A stretch of DNA of 64,000 nt, taken from contig NC_067203.1 of assembly GCF_026262505.1 (NCBI RefSeq), forward strand, positions 20,689,411-20,753,410, read 5' to 3'. The stretch's first letter is position 1; every line of letters begins with the position of its first letter. The position numbers and the translations under genes were made by a program. Below the pieces are notes generated by a model. The model saw only the letters and a list, made by a program, of their open reading frames with translations, searched no databases and was not told the DNA's origin. This stretch comes from Trichomonas vaginalis G3. Taxonomy: Eukaryota > Parabasalia > Trichomonadida > Trichomonadidae. Shown piece after piece: positions 10,829 through 20,009 of the stretch.

Positions 10829-10969
10829 TTAGTTTGGTTTGTTTTCAACTGGTTGTTTAGGTTTTTTAAGTCGGTCTAAAACTTCCTGAGGTATAGGAAG
10901 AACTTTACAAACACGTGGTGTAAAAGGTGGTCTTCCATGACTTATTCTGTTTAAAGCTGCATTGTTCAT
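10829..10969 (-). CDS. Small 46-residue gene, duplicate A
   Basis: Frame of 46 residues, MNNAALNRISHGRPPFTPR then VCKVLPIPQEVLDRLKKPKQ and a short Pro/Asn end. The last 31 residues are identical to those of the next gene, whereas the N-terminal third differs. Both are preceded by the same TTTTTTACTGAGATGA-type leader that precedes the 194-residue gene. Function unknown. Confidence 0.6.
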   Translation of the reverse strand: MNNAALNRISHGRPPFTPRVCKVLPIPQEVLDRLKKPKQPVENKPN

Positions 10970-10988
10970 TTCATCTCAGTAAAAAAAT

Positions 10989-11141
10989 TTAGTTTGGTTT
11001 GTTTTCAACTGGTTGTTTAGGTTTTTTAAGTCGGTCTAAAACTTCCTGAGGTATAGGAAGAACTTTACAAACACGTGGTGTAAATGCTGGAAGCCGACAA
11101 ATCCATCTTGAACTCATTTGTCTCAAAGCTGCATTGTTCAT
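10989..11141 (-). CDS. Small 50-residue gene, duplicate B
   Basis: Frame of 50 residues, MNNAALRQMSSRWICRLPAF then TPRVCKVLPIPQEVLDRLKK and the same end as duplicate A. It is a tandem duplicate with about 160-bp spacing. Copy 2 has one locus of this type at 45705-45870, closer to duplicate B. Confidence 0.6.
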   Translation of the reverse strand: MNNAALRQMSSRWICRLPAFTPRVCKVLPIPQEVLDRLKKPKQPVENKPN

Positions 11142-11160
11142 TTCATCTCAGTAAAAAACT

Positions 11161-11562
11161 TTACATTCCCCACGTTTGAGGCGGTTGAGGTTGGTTATTG
11201 TTTACCCACTGCTGTGTATGGTTATATCCTCTGTTAAAGAATCTTTCACCTTGGTCCATATAGTGTCCTGCTTGGTTATAGTAGTCATTTGCTTTGTTAT
11301 AATAGTTTCCTGCTTGTCTTCCTACATTGTCCATCCATCCTTGAACTTTTCCTCTTGTTTCAGGATTTGGAATAAGATTTGTTGCATCTCGTGCTACATC
11401 CCAACCTTTCTGTACAGTTTGTATAATAGGTTGTGCTTTCTCTTTCAGTATACCTAATGTACTCAAAATCTTCCTTCCAATTCCAAATGCACCTCTGGCT
11501 ATTGTTCCCACTGCGGGTAAAAATCTAGATGCGACTCCTGCTAATGCGCCAAATAAACCCAT
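11161..11562 (-). CDS. Gly/Ala-rich amphipathic small virion-like protein
   Basis: Whole 133-residue frame. The N-terminus (MGLFGALAGVASRFLPAVGT) is hydrophobic and amphipathic and is followed by GAFGIGRKILSTLGILKEK. The C-terminal half is Asn/Tyr/Gln-rich (YYNKANDYYNQAGHYMDQ). Small capsid-associated proteins of adenovirus pVI type have such membrane-active N-termini, but this resemblance is general and no family motif is claimed. It diverges from the integrase with 17 bp between. Confidence 0.65.
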   Translation of the reverse strand: MGLFGALAGVASRFLPAVGTIARGAFGIGRKILSTLGILKEKAQPIIQTVQKGWDVARDATNLIPNPETRGKVQGWMDNVGRQAGNYYNKANDYYNQAGHYMDQGERFFNRGYNHTQQWVNNNQPQPPQTWGM

Positions 11563-11579
11563 TTCTTATAGGGTAAAAA

Positions 11580-12539
11580 ATGACGAATCCGAACAAGGAC
11601 CCCTATGTTTCTAAAGCGACAAAGAAAGCACTCATGATAAAAATCTTTAGTTCAACACCAAATGCTTGGTTTATGGATATCTTGGAAAACATTCCGAGAG
11701 TTAGAACAGATGGACCACCATACTGGTTAATATTTGTTGGTCAAAACACAAGATACTGTGAAGCCATACCATTACAGTCCAAAGCAATTTTAGATATCTT
11801 AGCAGCTTTGACAATATTCGTTGACAAATACCATCCAACAAAACTGACATCTGACTGTGAAAGTTCTTTCAAATCAGATGATGTAAAAAACTATCTGCGT
11901 TCAAAAAATGTAAACCAATATTTCATTGTCGACCAAAACCATTCTGCTCTTGGTGTCATTGACGGTTGTATAAAAATGTTAAGAGACTTAAACCAACCAC
12001 AAGGTGGTGAAGCAAATGAAATGTCATATGACGACAAGTATAGACACTTCTCCATGGCAAAGATGAGACAAGTTTTAAATATTTACAATAACCGTAAACA
12101 AAAAGGTTTGGGAAACCACTCCCCCGAAGAAATGAAAAACAACCCTGACTTAGAGAAAGACTATATATTTAATAATTTAGTCAAAAGAGACAAACAAGAA
12201 AGAATGCCGGGCTTCAAACTTCAGAAAGGTGACAAAGTAAAAATAGAAATACCTAAGCGCGACCCATATGAAAATACTATTGACTATGACAACAATGGGA
12301 ACCCGACAGGTACTCACATTCGTGTTCGTAAAAATAGAAGAAAGTATACAAGAGAATATTATGAAGTTTTAGGCAAACATGGCAAAATGTACACACTGCA
12401 AGCAGAAGATAAAACTACTATTGTCAGACCTCGTTTCAAACTTGTCAAAGTTCAAGGTGGTATACTTTCAAAGACAGTTCCTAACAAATATAAGACAACT
12501 CCTGACGAATATGCTAAAGAAGTTGAAAATGACGACTAA
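11580..12539 (+). CDS. Maverick integrase (retroviral-type, RVE fold)
   Basis: Whole 319-residue frame. Core-domain acidic residues are in WFMDILENIPR, KLTSDCESSF and, 35 residues later, the ALGVID segment. The C-terminal part (FKLQKGDKVKIEIPKRDPY ... YTREYYEVLGKHG) resembles the SH3/chromo-like tail of Polinton integrases. The enzyme would join element ends to target DNA. Its 3' end overlaps the convergent fibre locus by four bases, as in copy 2. Confidence 0.9.
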   Translation: MTNPNKDPYVSKATKKALMIKIFSSTPNAWFMDILENIPRVRTDGPPYWLIFVGQNTRYCEAIPLQSKAILDILAALTIFVDKYHPTKLTSDCESSFKSDDVKNYLRSKNVNQYFIVDQNHSALGVIDGCIKMLRDLNQPQGGEANEMSYDDKYRHFSMAKMRQVLNIYNNRKQKGLGNHSPEEMKNNPDLEKDYIFNNLVKRDKQERMPGFKLQKGDKVKIEIPKRDPYENTIDYDNNGNPTGTHIRVRKNRRKYTREYYEVLGKHGKMYTLQAEDKTTIVRPRFKLVKVQGGILSKTVPNKYKTTPDEYAKEVENDD

Positions 12540-13252
12540 GCAATTCTATACCATGCGTAAACTGTCATGTAAGGTGGCATGTATTCTTTACTTTGTCCCG
12601 TTGTTTGCGTATATCCTGAAACGAAATGTGTATGGTTTCCTTCTCCCTGAGTGTCACTCCAGTAACAATTTATAGCAAACTTAACGTCGTCTTTAACATC
12701 ATATCCTTTACCTTTTGTCATTCCTGACCAATCCCAATATCTATGCTTATGCCAACCTGCTTGAGATGTACTTAAATCTATGTAGTACTGTGTGCAGGTA
12801 AATTTTCACCTGAAATCGTTTTACTTCCACCTGTTTCCTTTGAAGAGTTTGCACAATACAAAAACCTGTCGACTATTTGAGTCCAAGTTCCAAAACCAAG
12901 TACTACTTCTGGTCTGGTAGAGTTCATTGAAACATATAATGAGCCAACCGGGTAAATAAGATTCGGCAAAATTTGTTTAAGCACATTGAGTTCCTGTCTT
13001 AGATGCATAATGTCATCTAACTTTTCTTGAAGTTCATTTACGTCATAGATGTTATGTGTATGATGTTTTTGTGGATATGTTCCTTCTGTCCATGCGAAAA
13101 TATATTCTTTTGTTGCATCTACATATCCAGCTATCCATGTCGAGTCTGCTTTTGTATTCCTTAACTCTGTAACACCTTTCTCAAGCTCTTTCAACTGTTG
13201 TCCATCTTCCATTAAAGCTCTGTCATGACTTGAAACCGTTTGTGCCAACATA

Positions 13253-14557
13253 TAGGGTGTCCAAAGGTGTGTTTAGCACAAACCTGAATACTGCGAATAG
13301 AAATAAACAAGTTACATATATATAAAGTTTATTTAAATATAATCACCATTGGATTCAATCACGCGTTCGCAGCGATCGATCCAGGCTTGAAAGACACGCT
13401 TTAAATCATCATGAGAAAATTGCTCAAATTGCTCTCTTACAAAATTTTCAAGATCATCTGGACTCGCGAATTCGCGTCCTTCAGCTCTCTTTTTTAGCGT
13501 GCCGAATAAATAAAAGTCAGAGGGTGCAATATCAGGTGAATAAATTGGGTTTGGAACAACTTTGACATTGTTTTCCACCAAGTAATTCATTACCTTATGA
13601 CTTTTGTGAACTCTTGAATTATCAAAATGAATTGCAAACTTTTGTTTTTGTTGTTTGGATTTCTCAAACTCATCAGAATTGATAATTTGAGTAAGAACAT
13701 TGTCAATTAGATACTGAGCATTCATCGTATTAGGTTTTTGAAGAATATCAATTGCGATGATGTCATTCACGCCCCAAAAAACCGACAACATCATCATTGG
13801 TGTGCCAATTTTTTTCTTCGGGAATGTTTGCGGATTTTCATCCTTCGGGATCCACATGATTTTGGCTTCTGTTGCATATTGAAACCAAGACTCGTCCCCT
13901 GTTACTAAAAAGCGAAACTTCTTGGATTGATACGCACCCAATATAGAGAGGAGCTCTTTCGAAGATTGGACTCTAGATTTTTTTTTGAACTGAATTAAGG
14001 TTGTGCGGAACCCAACGTGTATACGCTAGTTTGTAGTTCAAATAATTGTGCAGATAATAACTGACTGTTGTACGTGGTATCTTTGTCATCTCCTCTATCC
14101 TTCTGAGTGATGCTCTTGGGTCTTCATCTAGCGCTTGAAGAATTGCTTTGATTTTTCTTTGATCCGGCGATTTTTTGTCAATTTTTATGATGGGCGCCTT
14201 TTTGTTCATGAAGTGATACATCCTAACATGATACGTTACAGTGGAATAGCTAGGAGCATCCATACCGAAGCATTTTACCAATGTCTCGTAGATTTTTTTA
14301 CAGTCTTTGCATTTTTTTGCAAGAGCGAGGATGTTTTCTTTATGATTCATTAAAAAAATGAAAAAAATCCCGCCAAAATTTCCCGCGAAACCGCCTCTTG
14401 TCTCAAAATTCATTTTATATCCCGGCATGGCGCCAAAATACAACATACTCATCATATACATATATTCATATTTTTTATTATATATTTATAATCAGCATAT
14501 ATCTCCTTTAATAGTCTCATATAGAGCGCTGTGCTAAACGCACCTTTGGACACCCTA
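13253..14557 (-). mobile_element. Tvmar1 mariner element, nested in Maverick copy 1
   Basis: A 1,305-bp element with terminal inverted repeats: TAGGGTGTCCAAAGGTG at the left and CACCTTTGGACACCCTA at the right. Both sides are flanked by a TA duplication (13251-13252 and 14558-14559). The uninterrupted target, CAACATATCTACAG, is visible in the neighbouring tandem copy at about 14736-14749. It encodes one mariner transposase on the minus strand. The sharp ends suggest a fairly recent insertion. Confidence 0.93.
13333..14350 (-). pseudogene. Tvmar1 mariner transposase, one frameshift
   Basis: Tc1/mariner transposase, which cuts and reinserts the element. It starts at MNHKENILALAKKCKDCKKI (14350). 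The helix-turn-helix region lies in RASLRRIEEMTKIPRTTVSY. The catalytic residues are Asp in VTGDESWF, Asp in IHFDNSRVH and Asp in NPIYSPDIAPSDFYLFG, 34 residues after the second, the mariner DD34D pattern. The frame shifts at an A run (nine T on the plus strand, 13978-13986); eight A would keep one frame. It is therefore probably inactive, unless this is a sequencing error in the homopolymer. Confidence 0.92.
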
Positions 14558-15137
14558 TATCTACAGTTTCTTTGTCAGCTTTGTCATCTAACTTTTCTTG
14601 AAGTTCATTTACGTCAGAGATGTTATGTGTATGATTTTTGTCGGCTTTATTTGAAACATCTATGTCAAGTCTTTGCAAATGGACACTATCTTCCATTAAA
14701 CCTCTGGTATGACTTGAAACCGTTTGTGCCAACATATCTACAGTTTCTTTGTCAGCTTTATTTTCAACATCCTCTTTTGTTGCATATGTTGCATCTGCTC
14801 TGTCATGTTCTTCTTGAACTTTTTCAATGACATATTCTTTGTCAGCTTTGTTGTCAACATCTGCTTTCAAAAGAAGTTCATTTATAGGTTTCTCGTTTAA
14901 AGTTCCTTTTGTTGGATTTATACAGACAGTATGGTTCTTATTGTCTTGAAACAGAAACTCATCTGTCATTGGGTTTATTGTCAGTTTTAAGTCACCCCCT
15001 TTCAATGACTCAGATATCTTAGAATAGTTTGAAAAGTTTGTTGTGTTCTTATTTAGAGCTTGCATAATGAGTTGTCGGTTGTGTTGTATTTCTCTCATAG
15101 ACGCTGTTTCATTTGACATTTTTATTATAGATAAAAT

Positions 15138-15987
15138 ATGCTTCCAATAGAAAAAGAAAATTCAAGAGTTGCTACAACTAAACCATTAGATGAACTTTTT
15201 ACTAATGTCGGTCAAAAGTTTGACTTAGATACTATAAAGCATGAAGGCTATCGTTTTGACTACCCATTAAGATGGTTAAGAGACCCATCCGTCACAAAAG
15301 CTATTGGCTTTCGTAGAATGAAGTTCATTTCAGAAGCCATACATGGTTTCCCATTTACGGTCGGTTTTGAAGTTCGATACTATAACAAAGAAAAACGTAT
15401 GTATGAGAAATTTGAACAGGGAAAACTTTTACAAGTTAGTTTGCTTATAAAACTTAGAAACAACTCTTCAAGCTTTTCAAGAAAAAATAAACGATATCTA
15501 TATTGAATATGCAAACCAGTTTAACATTGACGAAGGAGAATACCATCTCGATATTATTTATGACAGGAAAAATGCAACTGTTAAAATCAATAAAATAGAA
15601 GACCTTGGAGAAAACGTTTATATTTCTACAAAATATAACAACTTGGCATGGTATAGATTTATGAGGATGTTAAATCAGCCTGCAGCATATCCAGTACACC
15701 CGGACTATTATGAAGTCGAAAACCCTAATGGAACATATGAAAATATTTTCGACCCAGATGCTATTATTGTTCATGCTTCATTTTCTGGCGCCCAAAACTC
15801 TTTCTTATGCTTGGCAAATGACTTTTACGAAAAACCTACAAAGTTATACGAACCACCAAGTGGAAGTATTTCAGACTTTCAAGTATGGTTTACTACAGAT
15901 GGAAGAAAAAGAATAATTCCATTATACCATGCGTTTTACTTAGAACTTAGTTTCATATACAACTACTATCGAACAGTAAAAATATAA
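15138..15987 (+). pseudogene. 282-residue-family Maverick gene next to fibre, relic
   Basis: Begins MLPIEKENSRVATTKPLDEL and ends YHAFYLELSFIYNYYRTVKI, as in the whole homologue at 42214-43062. The conserved late block HASFSGAQNSFLCLANDFYE is present. It is divergent from the fibre gene across an 18-bp gap. Function unknown. Broken. Confidence 0.7.
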
Positions 15988-15991
15988 TTTT

Positions 15992-16234
15992 TTAATACGG
16001 TTGAGGGGTTGGATTTGGTTGCCAACTTGACTGTGGTGCAGGTTCAGGCTGTTGTATAACAGGAGCTTGCTCTTCTGGTTCAGGGTCTTTAGGTATAATA
16101 CCAACGAACTGACCTACTCTTTTACCAATATTTTTGACACCGTTCCATACTCCTCTTCCTACGGTTTTGACGCCATTCCATATACCTCTTCCAACTCTTC
16201 TGAAGAAGTTTCCTATCTTACTGAAGAAACCCAT
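15992..16234 (-). CDS. 80-residue amphipathic repeat protein
   Basis: Whole frame. It starts MGFFSKIGNFFRRVGRGIWN and repeats the motif GRGxWNGVKxxG two to three times, giving a basic amphipathic helix. A Pro/Gln/Glu-rich tail follows (PEPEEQAPVIQQPEPAPQSS). Such peptides can bind DNA or membranes; together with the gene at 11161-11562 it may be a small core or membrane-penetration protein, which is inference. The related locus in copy 2 is 41968-42209. Confidence 0.65.
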   Translation of the reverse strand: MGFFSKIGNFFRRVGRGIWNGVKTVGRGVWNGVKNIGKRVGQFVGIIPKDPEPEEQAPVIQQPEPAPQSSWQPNPTPQPY

Positions 16235-16251
16235 TTACTACGTGTAAAAAT

Positions 16252-16614
16252 CTAATGTCCGCCTAGTCTCTTACGTTTCCTGTTGAGTTCTATAGCATTC
16301 TTTAACTGGAGCTCATACATTCTGTTTCTCCTCTGGTAGAAAACATATTCTGGGTCAACTTCTGTGTTCGCGTCATCTGCATAAAGTTGTTTATATCCCA
16401 CTTCAGGGTTTGTATAAAACTCTTTCCATCTCATATTTGCATACCATGGTGGCAAACCTAACGCAGCGTCATTTGACATGGCAGTTTGCATTTGTACATC
16501 TGTTGGCACTTGACCATAGTTTGCCATTGCAGTTTGTATTCTAACTTCATTTGGAATATTCTCTGGGTTTGGTTGTCCAGGTTGCTGTGCATTCGCTAAG
16601 TTCTGTGCGTCCAT
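16252..16614 (-). CDS. Conserved 120-residue Maverick protein
   Basis: Whole frame, nearly identical to 41587-41949. It has a Gln/Asn/Pro-rich start (MDAQNLANAQQPGQPNPENI), two copies of a QTAMxN motif, then LPPWYANMRWKEFYTNPEVG and a basic end (NRKRKRLGGH). No family recognised. It precedes the amphipathic gene in the same direction with 17 bp between. Confidence 0.7.
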   Translation of the reverse strand: MDAQNLANAQQPGQPNPENIPNEVRIQTAMANYGQVPTDVQMQTAMSNDAALGLPPWYANMRWKEFYTNPEVGYKQLYADDANTEVDPEYVFYQRRNRMYELQLKNAIELNRKRKRLGGH

Positions 16615-16637
16615 TTAATATTAGATAAAAATATCTC

Positions 16638-16769
16638 TTACGAGTACATATACTGAACATTTGCAGGCATTGGTTCATCTTCATATTCTCTGTACTTTTA
16701 TGCCACGTCAAATAAATAAATGACACAATGGAAAAAACCTAAAACTAACAATCTGATTTCAAACCACAT
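16638..16769 (-). pseudogene. Small membrane-protein gene relic
   Basis: Matches the 43-residue gene at 41432-41563 of copy 2, which has a single hydrophobic segment and overlaps the methyltransferase 3' end. Same position and overlap here. Broken. Confidence 0.5.
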
Positions 16770-17572
16770 TTACTTACTAATAAAATTTCTTTATTGTGAC
16801 ACTTTCTCCAGTTTATAGGACCTCTCTCATATTCTATCTTGTCATATCTAAACTCATAGTCATGTATGTCCTCTAACCATCTCATAACGGTTTCCAAACC
16901 ACTTTTATCGGATGTAAAGTAAAAGCATGGATGGTTATGTATAACGTCTAAAGTTTCTAAAGAGTCTCTCAAAGTCCAGTCTACTTGGTATTGAAAATCC
17001 CATGTGTTATAGAACGGCGGGTCCACTATAAAGAAAACATTTTCCTTGTCTTTATATTTTTCATACAACTCTGTCCAATGACATCTCACAAACTCTATAC
17101 CCTCAATATATTTTTCTATGTTCTCTTTGAAAACATTTGTATAGTTAAGATATAAAACTTTTGACATAAGTGTTTCAATGTCATGAACTCTTATAGAACC
17201 ACTATATAATAGTCTAGCAGATATACTATCCCAGTCTATATATTCTGCTTTTTTCAAAACCTCTCTCACAATATTTTTCTTATCTAATGGTATACGTTCC
17301 ATCTTACCTATAGGTATCTTTTCTTTTAACTCTTTCAATATATTGTTTGTGTCTGGAATATGTTTGAGACGGTCCATATAGTTGTCGAAGTCATTGCATA
17401 TAATCTTTGAGTCTGGGAATATTGTATGACATAAATGGGATATATAGAAACTTCCACCGAACAAATCTACAAATGTTAGACCATTCGGTAGTTTCTTAAG
17501 TTGTCTCAATATAATATCTTTGCATCTACTCTTATTTCCAAAGAACGGTAACGGCGGTTTTGTAAAATTCAT
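16745..17572 (-). CDS. D12-class adenine-N6 DNA methyltransferase
   Basis: Whole 275-residue frame. PPLPFFGNKSRCKDI is motif X, LTFVDLFGGSFYISHL is the AdoMet-binding motif I, and VFFIVDPPFYNTWD is catalytic motif IV in DPPF form. The family (Dam, DpnM and phage enzymes) methylates adenine in short DNA sites. It is the outermost gene of the element, with its start only about 15 bp inside the terminal repeat. It is nearly identical to 40629-41447. T. vaginalis is known for abundant 6mA, so an element-borne enzyme could matter to the host. Confidence 0.92.
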   Translation of the reverse strand: MNFTKPPLPFFGNKSRCKDIILRQLKKLPNGLTFVDLFGGSFYISHLCHTIFPDSKIICNDFDNYMDRLKHIPDTNNILKELKEKIPIGKMERIPLDKKNIVREVLKKAEYIDWDSISARLLYSGSIRVHDIETLMSKVLYLNYTNVFKENIEKYIEGIEFVRCHWTELYEKYKDKENVFFIVDPPFYNTWDFQYQVDWTLRDSLETLDVIHNHPCFYFTSDKSGLETVMRWLEDIHDYEFRYDKIEYERGPINWRKCHNKEILLVSKCGLKSDC

Positions 17573-17585
17573 TTATATATAATAA

Positions 17586-17839
17586 TAAAAATGTTTTTAC
17601 CCGAAAAGTGATAGAAAAGTGACAAAACATGAAAACATATATAATTTGTGAAAAGTGACACATTATATAATGTTTTCGACCCAGAAGACTAACAATTTTC
17701 CGAATAAAAACTTCATTTATACTAAACATCTTCGGGGCTAGAGGGCGCAACGCGCCTGGAAGCCCTCCGAATAAAAACTTCATTTATACTAAACATCTTC
17801 AGGGCTAGAGGGCGCAACGCGCCTGGAAGCCCCACTACC
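17586..17839. repeat. Terminal inverted repeat of Maverick copy 1 with a 67-bp internal duplication
   Basis: Matches both ends of copy 2 (39671-39833 and 63065-63227), ending CCTGGAAGCCCCACTACC plus a nine-base T run. The outermost part is present twice in tandem: a unit starting CCGAATAAAAACTTC at 17700 recurs at 17767. Each contains a hairpin with stem GGCGC/GCGCC. Unlike copy 2, no subterminal array separates this repeat from the methyltransferase. Confidence 0.9.
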
Positions 17840-17942
17840 TTTTTTTTTGAAACAAGTAAAAAACAAGAAAATTATCCAAATATTAATTTAAAAATAACAA
17901 AAACTATAAATAAAATAAAAAACAAAAGTATGTATATTATGA

Positions 17943-19703
17943 TTATTCATTCGCCTCTTCTTCCTCTTCTATAATAATAATTTTTTCTTCCTCTTCACCT
18001 TCTTCTTCAGGGAAATCTTCTTCCTCCTCTTCCTCTTCAATTACAACAACTTTTTCTTCCTCTTCGTCACTAGTTGTAGTGACTGTTTCAAGAGGTTGCT
18101 GATTTCTACTTCTGAATGATTCTGTTGATTGCTTTTGTTGTGGTTGTGGCTGTGGTTGCGGCTGGGGTTGTGCTTCTGATGGTTTTCTAACTGATTCTGA
18201 TTGTTTTTTCAGTGGAATTATCTGGCTAACCTTATTTAAGTTAGATAAGTCAAGATATTCAGAGCGTGTACTACTAGTTTGAGTTGTTGAGTATTCATTT
18301 GATGATATTTCACCGTATAATGGCTTCAAAACTTCTTGAGGTTTAATATTTTCTTCTTTTGGTTCATTATTAACTGGTATTTGACAGGAAGGAGTATTAT
18401 CTGGCATATAAATACCGTATGCAGTCAAATTGCCAGAATCGTAAGAAACATCTGTATTAATTACGTCATCTTCGACATTAGTGATTGGAACTTGATGCAT
18501 TCTTCTGTTTCTTGGTATAAACATCCATTTCTTATTATTGAATAGATCCATCCATGGAGTTCCTTCTCTTTCGTTAATTTCTTGCTGTTCCCAATCTTGT
18601 TGTCTTTTTGCGATTTCCCGTTTTTCAATTTCCAGTTCTCTGAGTCTCATCTTTTCATTCTCTTCATCCTGGATCCTTTGCAGCTCTTTTTCTTCATTGA
18701 TTCCGCGAATCATTTCATCATTAAGATATTCATAAGTTCCATGACCGATTTCGAGCTTAATAAAGTCTTCATCTATATCTTTCTCGGATTGCCAGTACGT
18801 TGGTAGGTCTCTTGACACTACAGAAAGATTTGTAGATTCCTGAGTTTCAATTGTTTGAGATTCGAGAGTTGTATTGGAATCCATGGTTGTAGTATCATTA
18901 TTTCCAATAAATCTTGAGTTGTAAGGTATATCTGCGCGATAATTTTCTGGAATTGGTCCAGGATTCGTAATTTTCTTGCCAGAAACGGCATTAAATACTC
19001 CAACATGCTGATATGGAACTGCATGATTAACTTTAAGGTCTAATGTTTTAACTTCTTGTGAATCTATGGCTTTTAATTTTTCTCCGTTGATTTCTTCAAC
19101 AATTCTGTCATTTTGAGCACGTGGTGGTAATTCTCTATCTCTGTATTGTGGATCTAAGCTGTTAAATGCTGAATTTGGCTCTCTCTGAGGTGCAGGACCA
19201 ATAACTGTCCTAGATCCGTCTTTATTCTTCCTTACTTTGACTCTGACACGTGTAGGACCATTTGGTCTTTCCATCATTGTCGAGTATGTTCCTGTAGATT
19301 GCTCTGGTGGAACTGTGTTCGTGATTAAAGTTACATCTGTTGAAAATGTAGAATAACTGTTAACGTATGAGCCCTCTGGTGTGATATTGTTTTTTGTTTC
19401 TGTAGTGGTGTTTTGGGATTGAGTAGTGTATGAATAAGGTTGAGATTGTGAAGGTTGTGGAATTTCACGTTCTTTTTGAGGTGGGTGATATTTAGGAACT
19501 TCTATTGCGATGGACGTATCTGTTTCTATGATTCTAGTTGGGATTTTTGCATCAGCTGTCGTTGATAGAGATTGATCAAAAATATTTCTTTGGCGTTTTG
19601 GCACACGAACGCGAATTCTTCGATTTCCTTGTAAATCGTACCCAACTACATCAGCTTGATTGATTGGATTAGGCTGGTAATTGTAAGGTACATTATCATT
19701 CAT
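17943..19703 (-). CDS. Gln- and Glu-rich protein of unknown function
   Basis: A 586-residue host frame; the first good ATG is at 19703 (MNDNVPYNYQPNPINQADVV). Features in order: basic Val/Arg stretches near the start (RRIRVRVPKRQRN) and at about 165 (TRVRVKVRKNKDGS), a long polar region rich in Thr, Ser and Gln, a charged coiled-coil segment at about 340-395 (LRELEIEKREIAKRQQDWEQ), a PQPQPQPQPQQ tract, and a Glu-rich tail with two EEEEE blocks. No enzyme motif and no signal peptide are visible. Gln and Glu tracts suggest a disordered scaffold or nuclear protein, but this is a guess. It begins about 100 bp from the Maverick end and is intact. Confidence 0.8.
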   Translation of the reverse strand: MNDNVPYNYQPNPINQADVVGYDLQGNRRIRVRVPKRQRNIFDQSLSTTADAKIPTRIIETDTSIAIEVPKYHPPQKEREIPQPSQSQPYSYTTQSQNTTTETKNNITPEGSYVNSYSTFSTDVTLITNTVPPEQSTGTYSTMMERPNGPTRVRVKVRKNKDGSRTVIGPAPQREPNSAFNSLDPQYRDRELPPRAQNDRIVEEINGEKLKAIDSQEVKTLDLKVNHAVPYQHVGVFNAVSGKKITNPGPIPENYRADIPYNSRFIGNNDTTTMDSNTTLESQTIETQESTNLSVVSRDLPTYWQSEKDIDEDFIKLEIGHGTYEYLNDEMIRGINEEKELQRIQDEENEKMRLRELEIEKREIAKRQQDWEQQEINEREGTPWMDLFNNKKWMFIPRNRRMHQVPITNVEDDVINTDVSYDSGNLTAYGIYMPDNTPSCQIPVNNEPKEENIKPQEVLKPLYGEISSNEYSTTQTSSTRSEYLDLSNLNKVSQIIPLKKQSESVRKPSEAQPQPQPQPQPQQKQSTESFRSRNQQPLETVTTTSDEEEEKVVVIEEEEEEEDFPEEEGEEEEKIIIIEEEEEANE

Positions 19704-19960
19704 TTTTACAAAACGGCACCTAACAGAAAAAAAAAATTTTGAAACTCTCATGTTATCAAATTATATTTGCAATTCTTACTCTTGAATTATCTCCTGTGAA
19801 TGGCGTCTAAATTGATTTATTCAAAGAATGTAATCGCTGATCAAGCAATAATTTTTCAATTTTCCGAAATTGTCGTCCTTTGATTACATTTCCATTAAAG
19901 TATACCATCTAAAGGTTCATTATGTTTGTATACCATCTAACAATGAAAAAAAAAATTCAG

Positions 19961-19965
19961 TCATT
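19961..19965 (+). promoter_or_regulatory. Possible initiator (Inr)
   Basis: TCATT matches the T. vaginalis initiator TCA(+1)YW. It lies 47 bases before the chosen ATG of the BTB gene, which is longer than usual for this organism, so the match may be chance. Confidence 0.3.
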
Positions 19966-20009
19966 ATTTTTTGGCAAAATTCAATAGAAAAGTGCCATTT
20001 ATCTTTTTT

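Larger units (their letters stand above)
12536..15119 (-). pseudogene. Fibre / tail-collar-like gene interrupted by Tvmar1
   Basis: Homologue of the whole 411-residue gene at 43081-44316. The N-terminal part has heptad-like repeats with HTHNISDVNELQEKLDDKAD; the C-terminal part holds the collar-like region (YPVGSLYVSMNSTRPEVVLG, MPPYMTVYAWYR). A mariner element (13253-14557) is inserted in it with a TA duplication. The locus is therefore split and is otherwise decayed. Confidence 0.85.
1..17839 (-). mobile_element. Maverick/Polinton copy 1 (partial, one end outside window)
   Basis: Large virus-like DNA transposon of the Maverick/Polinton group. The window holds its integrase, protein-primed DNA polymerase B, packaging ATPase, minor capsid locus, fibre and methyltransferase loci. 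The terminal inverted repeat at 17586-17839 ends in CCCCACTACC followed by a T run. Gene order matches the second copy at 39671-63227, in inverted orientation; the major capsid end is beyond position 1. Copy 1 is broken in roughly twenty places and carries a nested mariner at 13253-14557, so it looks older than copy 2. A target-site duplication cannot be judged with one end missing. Confidence 0.95.

Noticed and set aside
17532-17783. 83-codon frame MKFLFGGLPGALRPLAPKMF across the terminal repeat, also at 39675 and 62957
   Set aside because: Lies within the inverted repeat itself and exists only because that repeat is conserved; it overlaps the methyltransferase start on the same strand.
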